NCBI RefSeq assembly: GCF_000379445.1
Contig: NZ_KB902242.1
Span: 23,664 to 87,663 of the forward strand
Source: Fangia hongkongensis FSC776 = DSM 21703
GTDB taxonomy: Bacteria; Pseudomonadota; Gammaproteobacteria; Francisellales; Francisellaceae
DNA length: 64,000 nucleotides
Reading direction: 5' to 3'
This document shows positions 16,862 to 26,140 of the stretch, piece by piece. The position numbers and the translations under genes are program-made. How positions within the stretch are numbered: the stretch's first letter is position 1; the number at the start of each line of letters is the position of its first letter. The notes under the pieces are model-generated. The model saw only the letters and a list, made by a program, of their open reading frames with translations, did not search any database and was not told where the DNA came from.

Positions 16862-17832
16862 CGAAGTAGATTAACCGCGTCTTTGAAAACTTGGACGGTT
16901 GCATTTTCTTTAGTTGCATTCTCACTCAAATAACGCCTATAGGCGCGCGCATTTGGATAGCCATTAAAAAGGTTTAATGTATGACGTGTAATGTTACTTA
17001 AACGACAGCCATCTTCATACATTTCTTTTTCTATATATTCAACCATGCCTTCAGTAATATCAAAGGGAGTGATATCAGAGAGAGGCTGATGGTGGAAAAG
17101 ATGATCAGCATCTTTAAATAACATCGGGTTATGATAGGCTTCTCGACCAATCATCACACTATCTACATGCTTTAGGTGTTTTTGAGCAGACTCAAAGCTG
17201 GTAATGCCACCATTAATGCCAATGGCTATATGAGGAAAGTTTTGTTTTATTTGATAGACAGTCTCATAGTTCAAAGGCGGAATGGTGCGGTTTTGAGCCG
17301 GACTTAAACCATTTAACCATCCTTTTCTTGCATGAATGCAAATAAAATCAGCGCCGCTATCGACAACGCCTTTGATAAATTTATTCAGATACTCAAAGCT
17401 ATCTAGCTCATCAACGCCTGTTCTACATTTAACTGATACAGGAATGGACAGTGCTTTTTTCATCTCATAAACACATTCAGCAACCAGCTCAGGCTTATAC
17501 ATAAGAGAAAGCCCAAATGCGCCTTTTGACACCCTGTCGCTTGGGCATCCAACATTCAGATTGATCTCATTAAAACCAAGAGATTCTGCAAGTTTAGCAC
17601 AATAAACAAGATCCTTTGGGTCATTTCCACCAAGCTGAAGTGTAACTGGAGATTCTTTGGTAGAAAAGCGAAGCAAACGCTCGCGCGGACCATGAATAAT
17701 CGCGTTAGCACTTACCATTTCTGTGTAGAGCATGGTTTTTTTGGTGATAAGGCGCATCATATAGCGATAGTGCCTGTCACTCCATGCAATCATCGGTGCA
17801 ATACAAATTGTGCGAGAAAAAGATTGAGACAT
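16858..17832 (-). CDS. dusA: tRNA-dihydrouridine(20/20a) synthase
   Basis: A 324-residue FMN TIM-barrel enzyme. Family marks are A-P-M-I-A-W-S-D-R-H near the start, L-Q-L-G-G-N-D-P, and N-V-G-C-P-S-D-R-V with catalytic C96. H-A-R-K-G-W-L-N-G-L-S and G-R-E-A-Y-H-N-P are specific to DusA rather than DusB or DusC. It reduces uridines 20/20a of the D-loop. Its start overlaps the fabF stop by one base, so it is the last gene of the fab operon transcript. Confidence 0.95.
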   Translation of the reverse strand: MSQSFSRTICIAPMIAWSDRHYRYMMRLITKKTMLYTEMVSANAIIHGPRERLLRFSTKESPVTLQLGGNDPKDLVYCAKLAESLGFNEINLNVGCPSDRVSKGAFGLSLMYKPELVAECVYEMKKALSIPVSVKCRTGVDELDSFEYLNKFIKGVVDSGADFICIHARKGWLNGLSPAQNRTIPPLNYETVYQIKQNFPHIAIGINGGITSFESAQKHLKHVDSVMIGREAYHNPMLFKDADHLFHHQPLSDITPFDITEGMVEYIEKEMYEDGCRLSNITRHTLNLFNGYPNARAYRRYLSENATKENATVQVFKDAVNLLR

Positions 17833-19085
17833 TAGATTTTTTTGAAAATAAGCGTACCGTTTGTGCCGCCAAATCCAAATGAATTGGAAAGGGCGATCTC
17901 AATTTTCATTTCTTTTGCATTATGTGCGGCATAGTCTAAGTTACAGCCTTCATCAACATTATCAAGATTGATTGTTGGTGGTGCAACTTGATCACGTATT
18001 GCTAAGAGTGAAAAGATTGCCTCAATAGCGCCAGCAGCGCCAAGCATATGCCCTGTCATGGATTTGGTTGAGCTCATAACAATATTCTTAGCATGGCTGC
18101 CAAGCATTTTTTCCGCTGCTTGACTTTCTTGAACATCACCGGCTGGTGTTGAGGTGCCATGTGCATTGATGTAGTCAATTTGATCAACTGAAATCTCAGC
18201 ATCATTGACGGCAAGCTTCATGCATTCATAGGCGCCAACGCCACTTGGGCTTGTGATGTGATAGGCATCAGCATTCATACCAAATCCAATAAGTTCGCCA
18301 TAGATGTGTGCACCACGCGCCTTAGCATGTTCATATTCTTCAAGTACAATTGCTGCAGCGCCATTTGATAGGACAAAACCATCACGATCTTTATCCCATG
18401 GGCGAGAAGCATGCTCGGGATCATCATTGCGTGATGAAAGAGCGCGAGCTGCAGCAAATCCACCAATACCGATAGATGTGTTTGCTTTATCTGCGCCACC
18501 GGCGATCATGACATCTGCATCACCATAGGCAATCATGCGCGCAGCCATTCCAATGTTGTGTGTTCCTGTTGTGCAAGCGGTAACAACAGCGGTATTAGGA
18601 CCGCGAAGATTGTGCTTAATCGAGAAATTCCCTGAAATCATATTAATGATTGTGGCAGGAATACAAAATGGTGAAATTCTTTTTGGGCCAAATTGATCGA
18701 TTTGCGTACGAGTATACTCAAGTGTTTCAATACCACCAATGCCAGAAGACATCGAGATACCGATTCTTGATGCATTTTTCTCAGTGACAGTAATGCCTGC
18801 ATCTTGCCACGCTTCTTCTGAAGCAACAAGACCATATTGCATAAAAGGGTCGTACTTTTTTAGCTCTTTGACATTAAAGTGATCTGTCGGCTCATAGTTT
18901 GTGATGGTGCCGCCAATACGAACTTTAAACTCTGATATTTGTGGGCCAACATTCACAGTAAATTCAGGAAGTTGGGCAATGCCGCTTTTCCCTTTTAAAA
19001 TGCCATCCCAGGTGTCTTTAACATTGTTTCCTAGTGGGCTTATTGCGCCAAGGCCGGTTACAACAACGCGTCGTGCAGATTTCAT
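17832..19085 (-). CDS. fabF: 3-oxoacyl-ACP synthase II (KAS II)
   Basis: A 417-residue condensing enzyme. Catalytic C171 sits in V-T-A-C-T-T-G; the two histidines are in A-H-G-T-S-T-P and T-G-H-M-L-G-A-A-G-A. It elongates acyl-ACP with malonyl-ACP and makes the cis-vaccenoyl step. I chose M-K-S-A-R-R at 19085: the frame is open 16 codons further, but that extension has no family counterpart. It lies 100 bases after acpP, and dusA overlaps its stop. Confidence 0.96.
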   Translation of the reverse strand: MKSARRVVVTGLGAISPLGNNVKDTWDGILKGKSGIAQLPEFTVNVGPQISEFKVRIGGTITNYEPTDHFNVKELKKYDPFMQYGLVASEEAWQDAGITVTEKNASRIGISMSSGIGGIETLEYTRTQIDQFGPKRISPFCIPATIINMISGNFSIKHNLRGPNTAVVTACTTGTHNIGMAARMIAYGDADVMIAGGADKANTSIGIGGFAAARALSSRNDDPEHASRPWDKDRDGFVLSNGAAAIVLEEYEHAKARGAHIYGELIGFGMNADAYHITSPSGVGAYECMKLAVNDAEISVDQIDYINAHGTSTPAGDVQESQAAEKMLGSHAKNIVMSSTKSMTGHMLGAAGAIEAIFSLLAIRDQVAPPTINLDNVDEGCNLDYAAHNAKEMKIEIALSNSFGFGGTNGTLIFKKI

Positions 19086-19185
19086 AATCAAGCCATCCAA
19101 AATTATTTGTTCTGTTAAACAAAAAATCAGCATTGACTTAAGATCAATACTGATTCTAAATTATGATTTCATGTGAAGAGGTTGC

Positions 19186-19425
19186 TTAGCTTTCCGCTCT
19201 AGCATCAATGTAGTTATATACATCTTGTACTGTTTTGATTTTTTCAGCTTCTTCATCAGGAATTTCAGTGTCAAATTCTTCTTCTAAAGCCATAACTAGC
19301 TCAACTGTATCTAAAGAGTCCGCGCCTAGATCATCGATAAAAGAAGCTTCTGCTTTAACTTCTTCTTCTTTCACGCCTAATTGCTCAACGATAATTGCGT
19401 TTACTCTTTCATGAATTGTGCTCAT
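19186..19425 (-). CDS. acpP: Acyl carrier protein
   Basis: A 79-residue acidic four-helix protein. The phosphopantetheine attachment site is S37 in [13 protein letters not shown], nearly identical to enterobacterial AcpP. It carries growing acyl chains for the neighbouring Fab enzymes. The 134-base gap to fabG, longer than other gaps in the operon, may hold an internal acpP promoter, as is usual for this highly expressed gene; I could not fix its boxes. Confidence 0.97.
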   Translation of the reverse strand: MSTIHERVNAIIVEQLGVKEEEVKAEASFIDDLGADSLDTVELVMALEEEFDTEIPDEEAEKIKTVQDVYNYIDARAES

Positions 19426-19559
19426 TTTTTTTTCCTTAGTTTATTACTATCTAAAACTGATTGAATTATGTGTTTGCCAAAGGCTTTTGCCACAATCGAC
19501 TGTTTATTGTAGTGAAATGCTACTTTTTTGCAAGAACCTTTCTACTAAATTCAGCTAAA

Positions 19560-20300
19560 TCATACCATATACATGCCGCCATTGACATGTAAAGTTTGTC
19601 CTGTAATATAATGTGCCCCCTCTGAAGCAAGAAACACAGTTGCCTCTGCAATATCTTGAGGTGAGCCTAGCTTTTGAGATGGGATCTGTCCCATAATGGC
19701 TGTTTTTTGCTCGTCAGTGAGCTTGTCTGTCATATCAGTTTGGATAAACCCAGGGGCAACAACGTTTACGGTGATATTGCGAGAGGCAACCTCTTGTGCT
19801 AAAGATTTACTAAAGCCGATTACGCCTGCTTTACTCGCGCAATAGTTTGCTTGTCCCGGGTTGCCAGATGAGCCAACGACCGATCCGATAGTAATAATGC
19901 GGCCATTTCGCTTTTTCATCATGTGACGTATCGCAGCCTTTGATAAGTGAAATACGGAGTCTAGATTGGTGTGAAGCACATCCAGCCAATCTTCTTCAGA
20001 GAGGCGCATCATTAAATTATCTTTAGTGATGCCGGCGTTGTTAACAAGGACATCTGGAAGACCAGTATTAGCTTTCATCCAATCAAAAATGGCTTTAATA
20101 TCCTCAATTGAGGTAATGTTCAGCTTTTGCCCGTGAATGTTGCCATATTCTTTTAGGCTATCTTCAATCTTTTGAGCGCCACTCTCAGAGGTTGCAGTGC
20201 CTATAACCGTTGCGCCTTGCTGTAAAAAAGCCTTTGCAATGGCTTTTCCAATGCCTCTAGATGCGCCAGTAACTAAAATAACTTTTTCATTAAATGACAT
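19560..20300 (-). CDS. fabG: 3-oxoacyl-ACP reductase
   Basis: A 246-residue SDR. The nucleotide motif is T-G-A-S-R-G-I-G (11-18), N-N-A-G is at 87-90, and the catalytic triad is S140, Y153 and K157 in Y-C-A-S-K. The C-terminus L-H-V-N-G-G-M-Y-M-V is the FabG tetramer end. It reduces beta-ketoacyl-ACP with NADPH. It lies 24 bases downstream of fabD and upstream of acpP. Confidence 0.96.
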   Translation of the reverse strand: MSFNEKVILVTGASRGIGKAIAKAFLQQGATVIGTATSESGAQKIEDSLKEYGNIHGQKLNITSIEDIKAIFDWMKANTGLPDVLVNNAGITKDNLMMRLSEEDWLDVLHTNLDSVFHLSKAAIRHMMKKRNGRIITIGSVVGSSGNPGQANYCASKAGVIGFSKSLAQEVASRNITVNVVAPGFIQTDMTDKLTDEQKTAIMGQIPSQKLGSPQDIAEATVFLASEGAHYITGQTLHVNGGMYMV

Positions 20301-20324
20301 GGTTTCTCCTGATTTAATCGAGTT

Positions 20325-21257
20325 TTATACCGTTTGTTGTTCAATATTCTCAAGCGCAGTTACCGTTGCACTATCGAAATACTGTAGCGATTTGACAATA
20401 CGTTTGTTTAAACCGGTTAATACTTTATTTGCCCCACACTCGATCACAGTGTCAAATGATTCTTGCGCGAGCTTTTCAATTGTTTGTGTCCAAAGTACAG
20501 GGGAGTACAGCTGCTTAATTAAAGCCTCTTTAATAGCCGACTCTGTATTGTGGGTTTGGATATCAACATTATGAATAACTGAAATAGAAGGGGCTTGAAT
20601 ATTGATTTTATCAAGCTCTTTAGCAAAAATCTCAGCCGCAGGCTTCATCAGTGGTGAGTGAGATGGTACGCTAACAGGTAATATCTGTGCTCTTTTGGCG
20701 CCTTTTTCTTTTGCTATTTCATTGGCTTTTTCAACGGCAAGCTTTTCTCCTGAGATAACGACTTGACCTATGGAGTTAAAGTTTGCAGGTTCAACAATAC
20801 CATATTGGCTTGCTGCATTGCAGCACTCAATAACCGCTTCATTAGAAAGACCAAGAATAGCGCTCATTGCACAAGCTTTATTCGTCACAGCTGACTGCAT
20901 AAGCTCGCCACGTGTTTTAACCAGTAAAAGCGCATCTGAAAATGAGATTGCATTGGCACATGTTAGTGCAGAGTATTCTCCAAGACTGTGCCCAGCAAGC
21001 GCTTCTGGTTGTTTAATATTTAGCGTTTGTAAAACACGCCAAATAGAGACACTTGAGGCTAAAAGTGCAGGTTGCGTGTATTCGGTTTGATTAAGCTTTT
21101 GCTCATCTCGTTGAATGATTTGCCATAAATCAAAACCAAGTGCTTCATTGGCTTCTTGAAAAGTATGCTTTACAAGATCAAATTGCTCATAGTAATCTTT
21201 AAGCATGCCAAGGCGTTGTGATCCTTGACCTGGAAAAACAATTGCAAGTTTTGTCAT
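20325..21257 (-). CDS. fabD: Malonyl-CoA:ACP transacylase
   Basis: A 310-residue acyltransferase. It begins with the family Q-G-S-Q motif (F-P-G-Q-G-S-Q at 8-14) and has the nucleophile S91 in A-G-H-S-L-G-E-Y-S-A-L; the catalytic histidine is in V-P-S-H-S-P-L-M. It loads malonyl groups onto AcpP. fabH lies 67 bases upstream and fabG 24 bases downstream. Confidence 0.96.
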   Translation of the reverse strand: MTKLAIVFPGQGSQRLGMLKDYYEQFDLVKHTFQEANEALGFDLWQIIQRDEQKLNQTEYTQPALLASSVSIWRVLQTLNIKQPEALAGHSLGEYSALTCANAISFSDALLLVKTRGELMQSAVTNKACAMSAILGLSNEAVIECCNAASQYGIVEPANFNSIGQVVISGEKLAVEKANEIAKEKGAKRAQILPVSVPSHSPLMKPAAEIFAKELDKINIQAPSISVIHNVDIQTHNTESAIKEALIKQLYSPVLWTQTIEKLAQESFDTVIECGANKVLTGLNKRIVKSLQYFDSATVTALENIEQQTV

Positions 21258-21324
21258 CTTCCCACCCTATTTTTTTTAATTGTTGTTATGTTGAACGAAT
21301 ATTAACTAAATGGTTTTTAGCGTA

Positions 21325-22290
21325 TTAAAACTTTGCGATAAACCCGCCCCAAACTAGTCCTGCCCCAAATGCCTCGGTTAAAATAGTTTGTCCTGAGGTG
21401 ATCATTTTGTTTTTTATGGCATAGTCTAATGCAAGGGGAATGGAGGCCGCTGAAGTATTTCCTTGTGTATCAAGTGTCACAACAACTTGTGACATGCAAA
21501 GTCCAAGCTTTTTAGCAGTTGCTTCTAATATGCGATAATTTGCTTGATGGGGTACGAGCCAATCGATGTCTTTTTTTGTGATCTTGGCATCTTCTAATAG
21601 CTCATTAACCAAAGTGGTTAGGCTTGAGACTGCTTGCTTGAAAACCTTATTACCTTGCATGGTAATATAGGCATTCTCGCTATGTGTTTCATCAAGTTTT
21701 CTTTTGAGCGGGCTTTTAAACTGCAACATTTCAAGGCCTTCACCGTTTGTGTGTAGCTTTGAAGCAATGATTCCCGGTTCATGACTTTGTGATAAGATAA
21801 CAGCGCCTGCGCCATCACCAAAAAGAACACAGGTGGAGCGATCATTCCAGTCAAGTGCCCGAGACATTCTCTCAGAGGCAACAACCAAAACATGTTTTGC
21901 GGTGTTATTTTCAATATATTGCTTAGCGATATCTACAGCGTAGACAAAACCGCTACAAGCGGCGCCTATATCAAAGGCAGGGCAACTTGGTATGGAAAGC
22001 TCATGCTGTAAAATACTGGCTACAGAGGGCATTAGATACTCACTGGTCCCTGTTGCAACAATAACAAGTCCGATATCTTTTGCTGAAATGTTAGCACTTT
22101 TAATCGCATCTTTTGCAGCCTCAAGTGCCATGAGTGATGTGGTTTCATCATCGCTTGCTATATGTCTTGATTTAATGCCAACGCGTTGTTTAACCCATTC
22201 ATCTGATGTATCAACAAATTCAGCTAAATCATGGTTTGTCAGTGACTTTTTAGGTAAGTAGCTCCCTGTGCCTGTTATTTTTGCAAACAT
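21325..22290 (-). CDS. fabH: 3-oxoacyl-ACP synthase III (KAS III)
   Basis: A 321-residue initiating condensing enzyme with C112 in G-A-A-C-S-G-F, histidine in V-P-H-Q-A-N and asparagine in G-N-T-S-A-A. It condenses acetyl-CoA with malonyl-ACP. The frame is open 57 codons upstream, but that stretch overlaps plsX; M-F-A-K-I-T-G-T-G-S at 22290 matches the family N-terminus. It begins 4 bases after the plsX stop with AGAGGG just before the ATG, so translation is probably coupled. Confidence 0.96.
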   Translation of the reverse strand: MFAKITGTGSYLPKKSLTNHDLAEFVDTSDEWVKQRVGIKSRHIASDDETTSLMALEAAKDAIKSANISAKDIGLVIVATGTSEYLMPSVASILQHELSIPSCPAFDIGAACSGFVYAVDIAKQYIENNTAKHVLVVASERMSRALDWNDRSTCVLFGDGAGAVILSQSHEPGIIASKLHTNGEGLEMLQFKSPLKRKLDETHSENAYITMQGNKVFKQAVSSLTTLVNELLEDAKITKKDIDWLVPHQANYRILEATAKKLGLCMSQVVVTLDTQGNTSAASIPLALDYAIKNKMITSGQTILTEAFGAGLVWGGFIAKF

Positions 22291-22294
22291 CCCT

Positions 22295-23347
22295 CTAGCC
22301 TTCACTTTGCATGACGTTTTCAATCTGCGATTGTATTTTTTGAGGGATATTGTGGCGAATTTCTTTAATGCCTTCAAAAATGGCTGTTTCAAACGCTTCG
22401 CTTGATGCACCGCCATGGCTTTTAATAACAATGCCGCGAAGTCCAAGTAAAGAGGCGCCATTATACTGATTAATATTCAGCTTGTTTTTAATTTTCTTAA
22501 GTACTGGGGCAGATAATAACATGGCAAATTTTGAGAATAAGCTGTTATTGAAGCTATCTTTGATCATATCAGCAATAAGCTTCGCCGTGCCTTCGGAGGT
22601 CTTAAGCGCAATATTGCCAGCAAAACCGTCACAGACAATGACATCGGCCTTAGCAGAGAAGATATCATTACCTTCAACATAGCCGATATAGTTAACAGGG
22701 TCATAGTTATTAAACATTTTTGCTGCTTGTTTAATGCTATCTAAGCCCTTCATTTCTTCTTCGCCAATATTCAAAAGTGCGACAGAAGGTCTTTCTTTGC
22801 CTTTCAAGTTTTCAGCCAGAATCGACCCCATAATGCCAAACTGAAAAAGCTGTTCAGAGGAGCAGTTTACATTAGCACCCAAATCCAGCATATAGACAGG
22901 ATTCATTTTCTTGGTTTTTCTATCTAAAGAGGGGATGGCATAGACAATGGCAGGCCTGTCAATTTCCGGGAGTGTTTTTAAGACAAATTTAGAAGTAGCC
23001 ATTAAGGCGCCGGTGTTGCCCGCGCTAATGCAAGCATCTACTGTTCCGTCTTTAACAAGATTAATCGCAACACGCATTGAAGAGTCTTTTTTGTTTCGAA
23101 GAGCAAGTGCAGGTGACTCATCCATCTCAACAATCTGACTGGCATGAATAACACTTAAGCGAGCAACATCATATTTGCCACTGAAGTGTGATTTTAATCT
23201 TTGATGAATGTGATCAGCATTGCCAACGAGGACAACTTGTAGTTGCTGATCTTTGTTAAGAGCAGAGATAGCAGCTGGTAGTGTGCTATCTAAACCGTGA
23301 TCGCCGCCCATGGCGTCAATAGAAATTGTATAATTATCTACCTTCAC
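22295..23347 (-). CDS. plsX: Phosphate acyltransferase PlsX
   Basis: A 350-residue PlsX. The N-terminus I-S-I-D-A-M-G-G-D-H-G is diagnostic, with later S-A-G-N-T-G-A-L-M and V-C-D-G-F-A-G-N-I-A-L-K. It makes acyl-phosphate from acyl-ACP, feeding PlsY in phospholipid synthesis at the membrane face. It follows rpmF by 38 bases and precedes fabH by 4, the conserved gammaproteobacterial order. Confidence 0.96.
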   Translation of the reverse strand: MKVDNYTISIDAMGGDHGLDSTLPAAISALNKDQQLQVVLVGNADHIHQRLKSHFSGKYDVARLSVIHASQIVEMDESPALALRNKKDSSMRVAINLVKDGTVDACISAGNTGALMATSKFVLKTLPEIDRPAIVYAIPSLDRKTKKMNPVYMLDLGANVNCSSEQLFQFGIMGSILAENLKGKERPSVALLNIGEEEMKGLDSIKQAAKMFNNYDPVNYIGYVEGNDIFSAKADVIVCDGFAGNIALKTSEGTAKLIADMIKDSFNNSLFSKFAMLLSAPVLKKIKNKLNINQYNGASLLGLRGIVIKSHGGASSEAFETAIFEGIKEIRHNIPQKIQSQIENVMQSEG

Positions 23348-23385
23348 AATACATGTTGGAAAGTTACGCTATCATGCAAGGTATT

Positions 23386-23571
23386 CTATTCGTCATCGCC
23401 GCTAACAGCAACTACTTTCTTGCCTTTGTAGTAGCCATTTGCAGTAACATGGTGACGTAGGTGAAGCTCACCTGTTGTCTTGTCAGTAGAAAGTGCAGAA
23501 GCGCTTAATGCATCGTGTGAACGGCGCATATCTCTTTTAGAGCGACTTTTCTTGTTTTGTTGTACAGCCAT
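23386..23571 (-). CDS. rpmF: 50S ribosomal protein L32
   Basis: A 61-residue basic protein. [20 protein letters not shown] is the standard bacterial L32 start, of the cysteine-free type without a zinc site. It is a component of the large subunit near the peptide exit. It lies between yceD and plsX as in many gammaproteobacteria, so ribosome and lipid synthesis share a transcript. Confidence 0.96.
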   Translation of the reverse strand: MAVQQNKKSRSKRDMRRSHDALSASALSTDKTTGELHLRHHVTANGYYKGKKVVAVSGDDE

Positions 23572-23595
23572 GGTTATTCTCCTATTGCTTAACTG

Positions 23596-24123
23596 TTATT
23601 CTTTATCAAACTTAAGTGTTTTTAACACAGAAAAAGGGTTCTCTTTTTCTTGGGATTTACTACCCTTAGTTTCAGAAACGCCATAGTATGACGTATTTTC
23701 TTTACCTTGACAATCTTTTAGTGGTTTTTTTGGAATCATTGGGACACTCAATAATACCTCTTGTTCGATCATCTCTTTAATATTAATTTGATCATCATCA
23801 TAGACATAAGGTTCATACTCAGCGGGGAAGCCTTTAAAGAACCGATCATCTGTGACAAATCCAAGCTTTATTTCAATGTTGATCGGCAAGGGAAAAGCAT
23901 CAAGTGTTCTTTGGCAGATTAGAGTGAGCGTTCCACTTAACTGCCCAGTAAAAAGCATCTTTGCATTTTCCGTGCTAAAATTTCCCTTGAGATGAAAAGG
24001 ATATTCTTTCGCTGAAATACAAGGATTGAGGCTGTGAAGCTCATTTAAATCATAGTTTTCATCCACAATGAGTGAATCTTTTACTGCTTTTGATAAGTTT
24101 AAGAGGGTCTTTTTGTTCAACAC
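23596..24123 (-). CDS. yceD: YceD family (DUF177) 23S rRNA accumulation protein
   Basis: A 175-residue acidic protein of the DUF177/YceD family. It has the core L-T-L-I-C-Q-R-T-L-D-A-F-P (C-Q-R-C-L type, with the second cysteine replaced by threonine) and a D-D-D-Q-I-N-I-K-E-M-I-E-Q-E segment. YceD is linked to 23S rRNA and ribosome assembly and is almost always encoded next to rpmF, as here (24-base gap). It is the first gene of the fab operon; an inverted repeat at 24158-24173 lies just upstream. Confidence 0.88.
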   Translation of the reverse strand: MLNKKTLLNLSKAVKDSLIVDENYDLNELHSLNPCISAKEYPFHLKGNFSTENAKMLFTGQLSGTLTLICQRTLDAFPLPINIEIKLGFVTDDRFFKGFPAEYEPYVYDDDQINIKEMIEQEVLLSVPMIPKKPLKDCQGKENTSYYGVSETKGSKSQEKENPFSVLKTLKFDKE

Positions 24124-24157
24124 GCTTTGATCTCTTTTTAAAAATTGTATAAAGTAG

Positions 24158-24173
24158 GGCTATTTATCTAGCC
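24158..24173. promoter_or_regulatory. Inverted repeat in the divergent yceD-fab / prxQ promoter region
   Basis: GGCTA-TTTATC-TAGCC, perfect 5-bp arms, 35 bases upstream of yceD and between it and the divergent prxQ gene, next to a possible leftward -10 (TATACA, 24146-24151). It could be a regulator site for the fab operon, but the arms are short and chance is possible. Confidence 0.25.
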
Positions 24174-24207
24174 TGTTAAAGGAATCATGCAGATGCCTTT
24201 GAGAGCA

Positions 24208-24213
24208 TATAAT
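24208..24213 (+). promoter_or_regulatory. -10 element of the prxQ-sbcB transcript
   Basis: Consensus TATAAT 23-32 bases upstream of the two possible prxQ start codons. No good -35 is present at the normal spacing, so this is tentative. Confidence 0.35.
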
Positions 24214-24230
24214 ATACAATCTATGGGAGT

Positions 24231-24704
24231 ATGCAAGCGATGTGCTTTAAACTTAATGAGAAAATCACACTAGATTCAGTACCAATGACTTCAGATAAAA
24301 CCTTTACGCTTGAAGATTATAAAGGCAAGAATGTGATTTTATATTTTTATCCAAAGGACAGCACACCTGGGTGCACCAATGAAAGCATTGATTTTAGTAA
24401 TGAAATTGAAGCGTTTAATCAAGCAGACAGCGTTATTTTTGGTATATCTAAAGACACGCTTAAATCACATGAAAAATTTAAAGAGAAGTACAACATGCCT
24501 TTTGAGCTAATTGCCGATACAGAAAAGTATTTGTGTGAAGCTTTTGGTGTCTTAAAGGAAAAAAGCATGTTTGGCAAAAAATATATGGGAATCGAAAGAA
24601 GTACTTTTGTCATTGATAAAGAGGAAAAACTTGTCAAAGAGTGGCGAAAAGTGAAGGTGCCAGGGCATGTTTTGGAAGTGTTATCCTTCGTGCAAACCTT
24701 ATAA
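24231..24704 (+). CDS. bcp: Thioredoxin-dependent peroxiredoxin, BCP/PrxQ type
   Basis: A 157-residue peroxiredoxin. The peroxidatic cysteine is C48 in P-K-D-S-T-P-G-C-T-N-E. The usual resolving cysteine five residues on is isoleucine here (I53). The only other cysteines are C5 and C102, so it is either a one-Cys enzyme or resolves through C102. It reduces hydrogen and alkyl peroxides. ATG 24231 lies one base after GGGAG; ATG 24240 has more normal spacing and may be the real start (154 residues). sbcB follows 17 bases later, so both are probably cotranscribed. Confidence 0.9.
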   Translation: MQAMCFKLNEKITLDSVPMTSDKTFTLEDYKGKNVILYFYPKDSTPGCTNESIDFSNEIEAFNQADSVIFGISKDTLKSHEKFKEKYNMPFELIADTEKYLCEAFGVLKEKSMFGKKYMGIERSTFVIDKEEKLVKEWRKVKVPGHVLEVLSFVQTL

Positions 24705-24721
24705 ATTGAGAACCGATTAGG

Positions 24722-26140
24722 ATGCAAAAGAGCTATCTTTTTTATGACTTGGAAACATCAGGCATTAATAAATGCTTTGATCAAATCTTGCAATTTGCAG
24801 CGATTAGAACGGATGAAAACCTCCGTGAGCTGGAACGCTATGAATTTTTAGTGCGTTTAAACCCAGATACCATTCCACACCCAAAAGCGAGTATCACCCA
24901 TCATATATCCATTGAAAAGGCAAACACAGGGATCAGTGAATATGAGGCGGTTTGTCGTATTTTCAAGCTAATTAATACACCGAATACTATCAGTATTGGT
25001 TATAATACGCTTGGTTTTGATGATGAGTTTTTGCGCTTTTCTTTTTTTAAAAATTTGCTTCCGCCCTATGACCATCAGTATAAAAATAACTGCATGCGTA
25101 TGGACTTATATCCGATTGTGAGTGCTTATTATCTTTTTGCAGATGATGTGTTGAAATGGCCTACTAATGAGAAGCAAAAAACTTCTTTAAAACTTGAGCA
25201 TCTAAATGAGATGAATCATTTGTTTTTGCAAGGGCGTGCGCACGATGCGATGAGTGATGTTGTGGTTACTTTAGAGTTGGCAAAAAAGCTAAAATCGGCC
25301 AATGAAAAAATGTGGCATTATCTAACCCAGAGATTTGATAAAGCAGAAGACCAGAAAGTTATGGGGCAGTTGGATGTGGGATTGGAGGTTGATAAAAAAA
25401 GCTACCTTCAGGCGCTGATGGTGTCAGGTAAATTTGGTTCGGATGCAAACTTTATTGCGCCTGTTCTCTCACTTGGTCAGCACCGTCATTATAAGAATCA
25501 ATGGTGTTTTTTACGCCTTGATTTAGAGGACTTGTCAAAAGCAAATAGCGATAATTTCACAGATTTCATCTGGGGAATGAATAAAAAGTGGGGAGAGCCC
25601 CCCATTTTACTTCCTGCTAAAAAGCGCTTTTTGGCTAAGTTTTCACAGGATCGTATAGAGATAATCAAAAAGAATAAAGCATTTTTGCAAGATAACCCCG
25701 AAGTGTTTATTGAAATACGTGATTATATCTTGGATTATACTTACCCAGTGGTTGAAAATGTGGATGCAGATGCGGCGCTTTATCAGGCGGGCTTTATGAA
25801 TCAAGCAGAGCAAAATTTATCAAGAGCCTTTCATCAAGGAAATGTAAACAAAAAAGTGTCTCTACTAGGGGAGATGAATAAGGACTATTACCAGCGTGCA
25901 CTTCGTGTTATTGGACGCTTGTCTCCAGAGTCGCTGACAGCTGATATGCAGCTTGAATTTCAAGCTTATCTTGAGCAAATTGCCAGTTATGAAGTTGAAA
26001 ATATGCCGGTTGATTATAAAGGGGAGCGTAAACTCTCATTACCTGAGGCATATGAGGAAATTCAAAAGCTTCTTTTGGAGGATAATCTGACAGAGGAGCA
26101 AATTACCTTACTTGAGGAGCTTGAGGGTTATTTGTCATAA
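24722..26140 (+). CDS. sbcB: Exodeoxyribonuclease I
   Basis: A 472-residue DEDD-family 3'-5' single-strand exonuclease, close to the 475 of Escherichia coli. The N-terminal Exo I motif is Y-D-L-E-T-S-G-I-N (8-16); Exo III is in G-R-A-H-D-A-M-S-D-V. The SH3-like and C-terminal extensions that form the clamp are present. It acts in mismatch repair and recombination. It is cotranscribed with prxQ. Confidence 0.95.
   Translation: MQKSYLFYDLETSGINKCFDQILQFAAIRTDENLRELERYEFLVRLNPDTIPHPKASITHHISIEKANTGISEYEAVCRIFKLINTPNTISIGYNTLGFDDEFLRFSFFKNLLPPYDHQYKNNCMRMDLYPIVSAYYLFADDVLKWPTNEKQKTSLKLEHLNEMNHLFLQGRAHDAMSDVVVTLELAKKLKSANEKMWHYLTQRFDKAEDQKVMGQLDVGLEVDKKSYLQALMVSGKFGSDANFIAPVLSLGQHRHYKNQWCFLRLDLEDLSKANSDNFTDFIWGMNKKWGEPPILLPAKKRFLAKFSQDRIEIIKKNKAFLQDNPEVFIEIRDYILDYTYPVVENVDADAALYQAGFMNQAEQNLSRAFHQGNVNKKVSLLGEMNKDYYQRALRVIGRLSPESLTADMQLEFQAYLEQIASYEVENMPVDYKGERKLSLPEAYEEIQKLLLEDNLTEEQITLLEELEGYLS

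Noticed and set aside
20197..20574. 125-codon plus-strand frame across fabG and fabD
   Set aside because: Complementary to two well-supported genes; no coding signal of its own.
24231..24704. AhpC-type peroxiredoxin
   Set aside because: The P-K-D-x-T-P-G-C-T motif and length are those of BCP/PrxQ.
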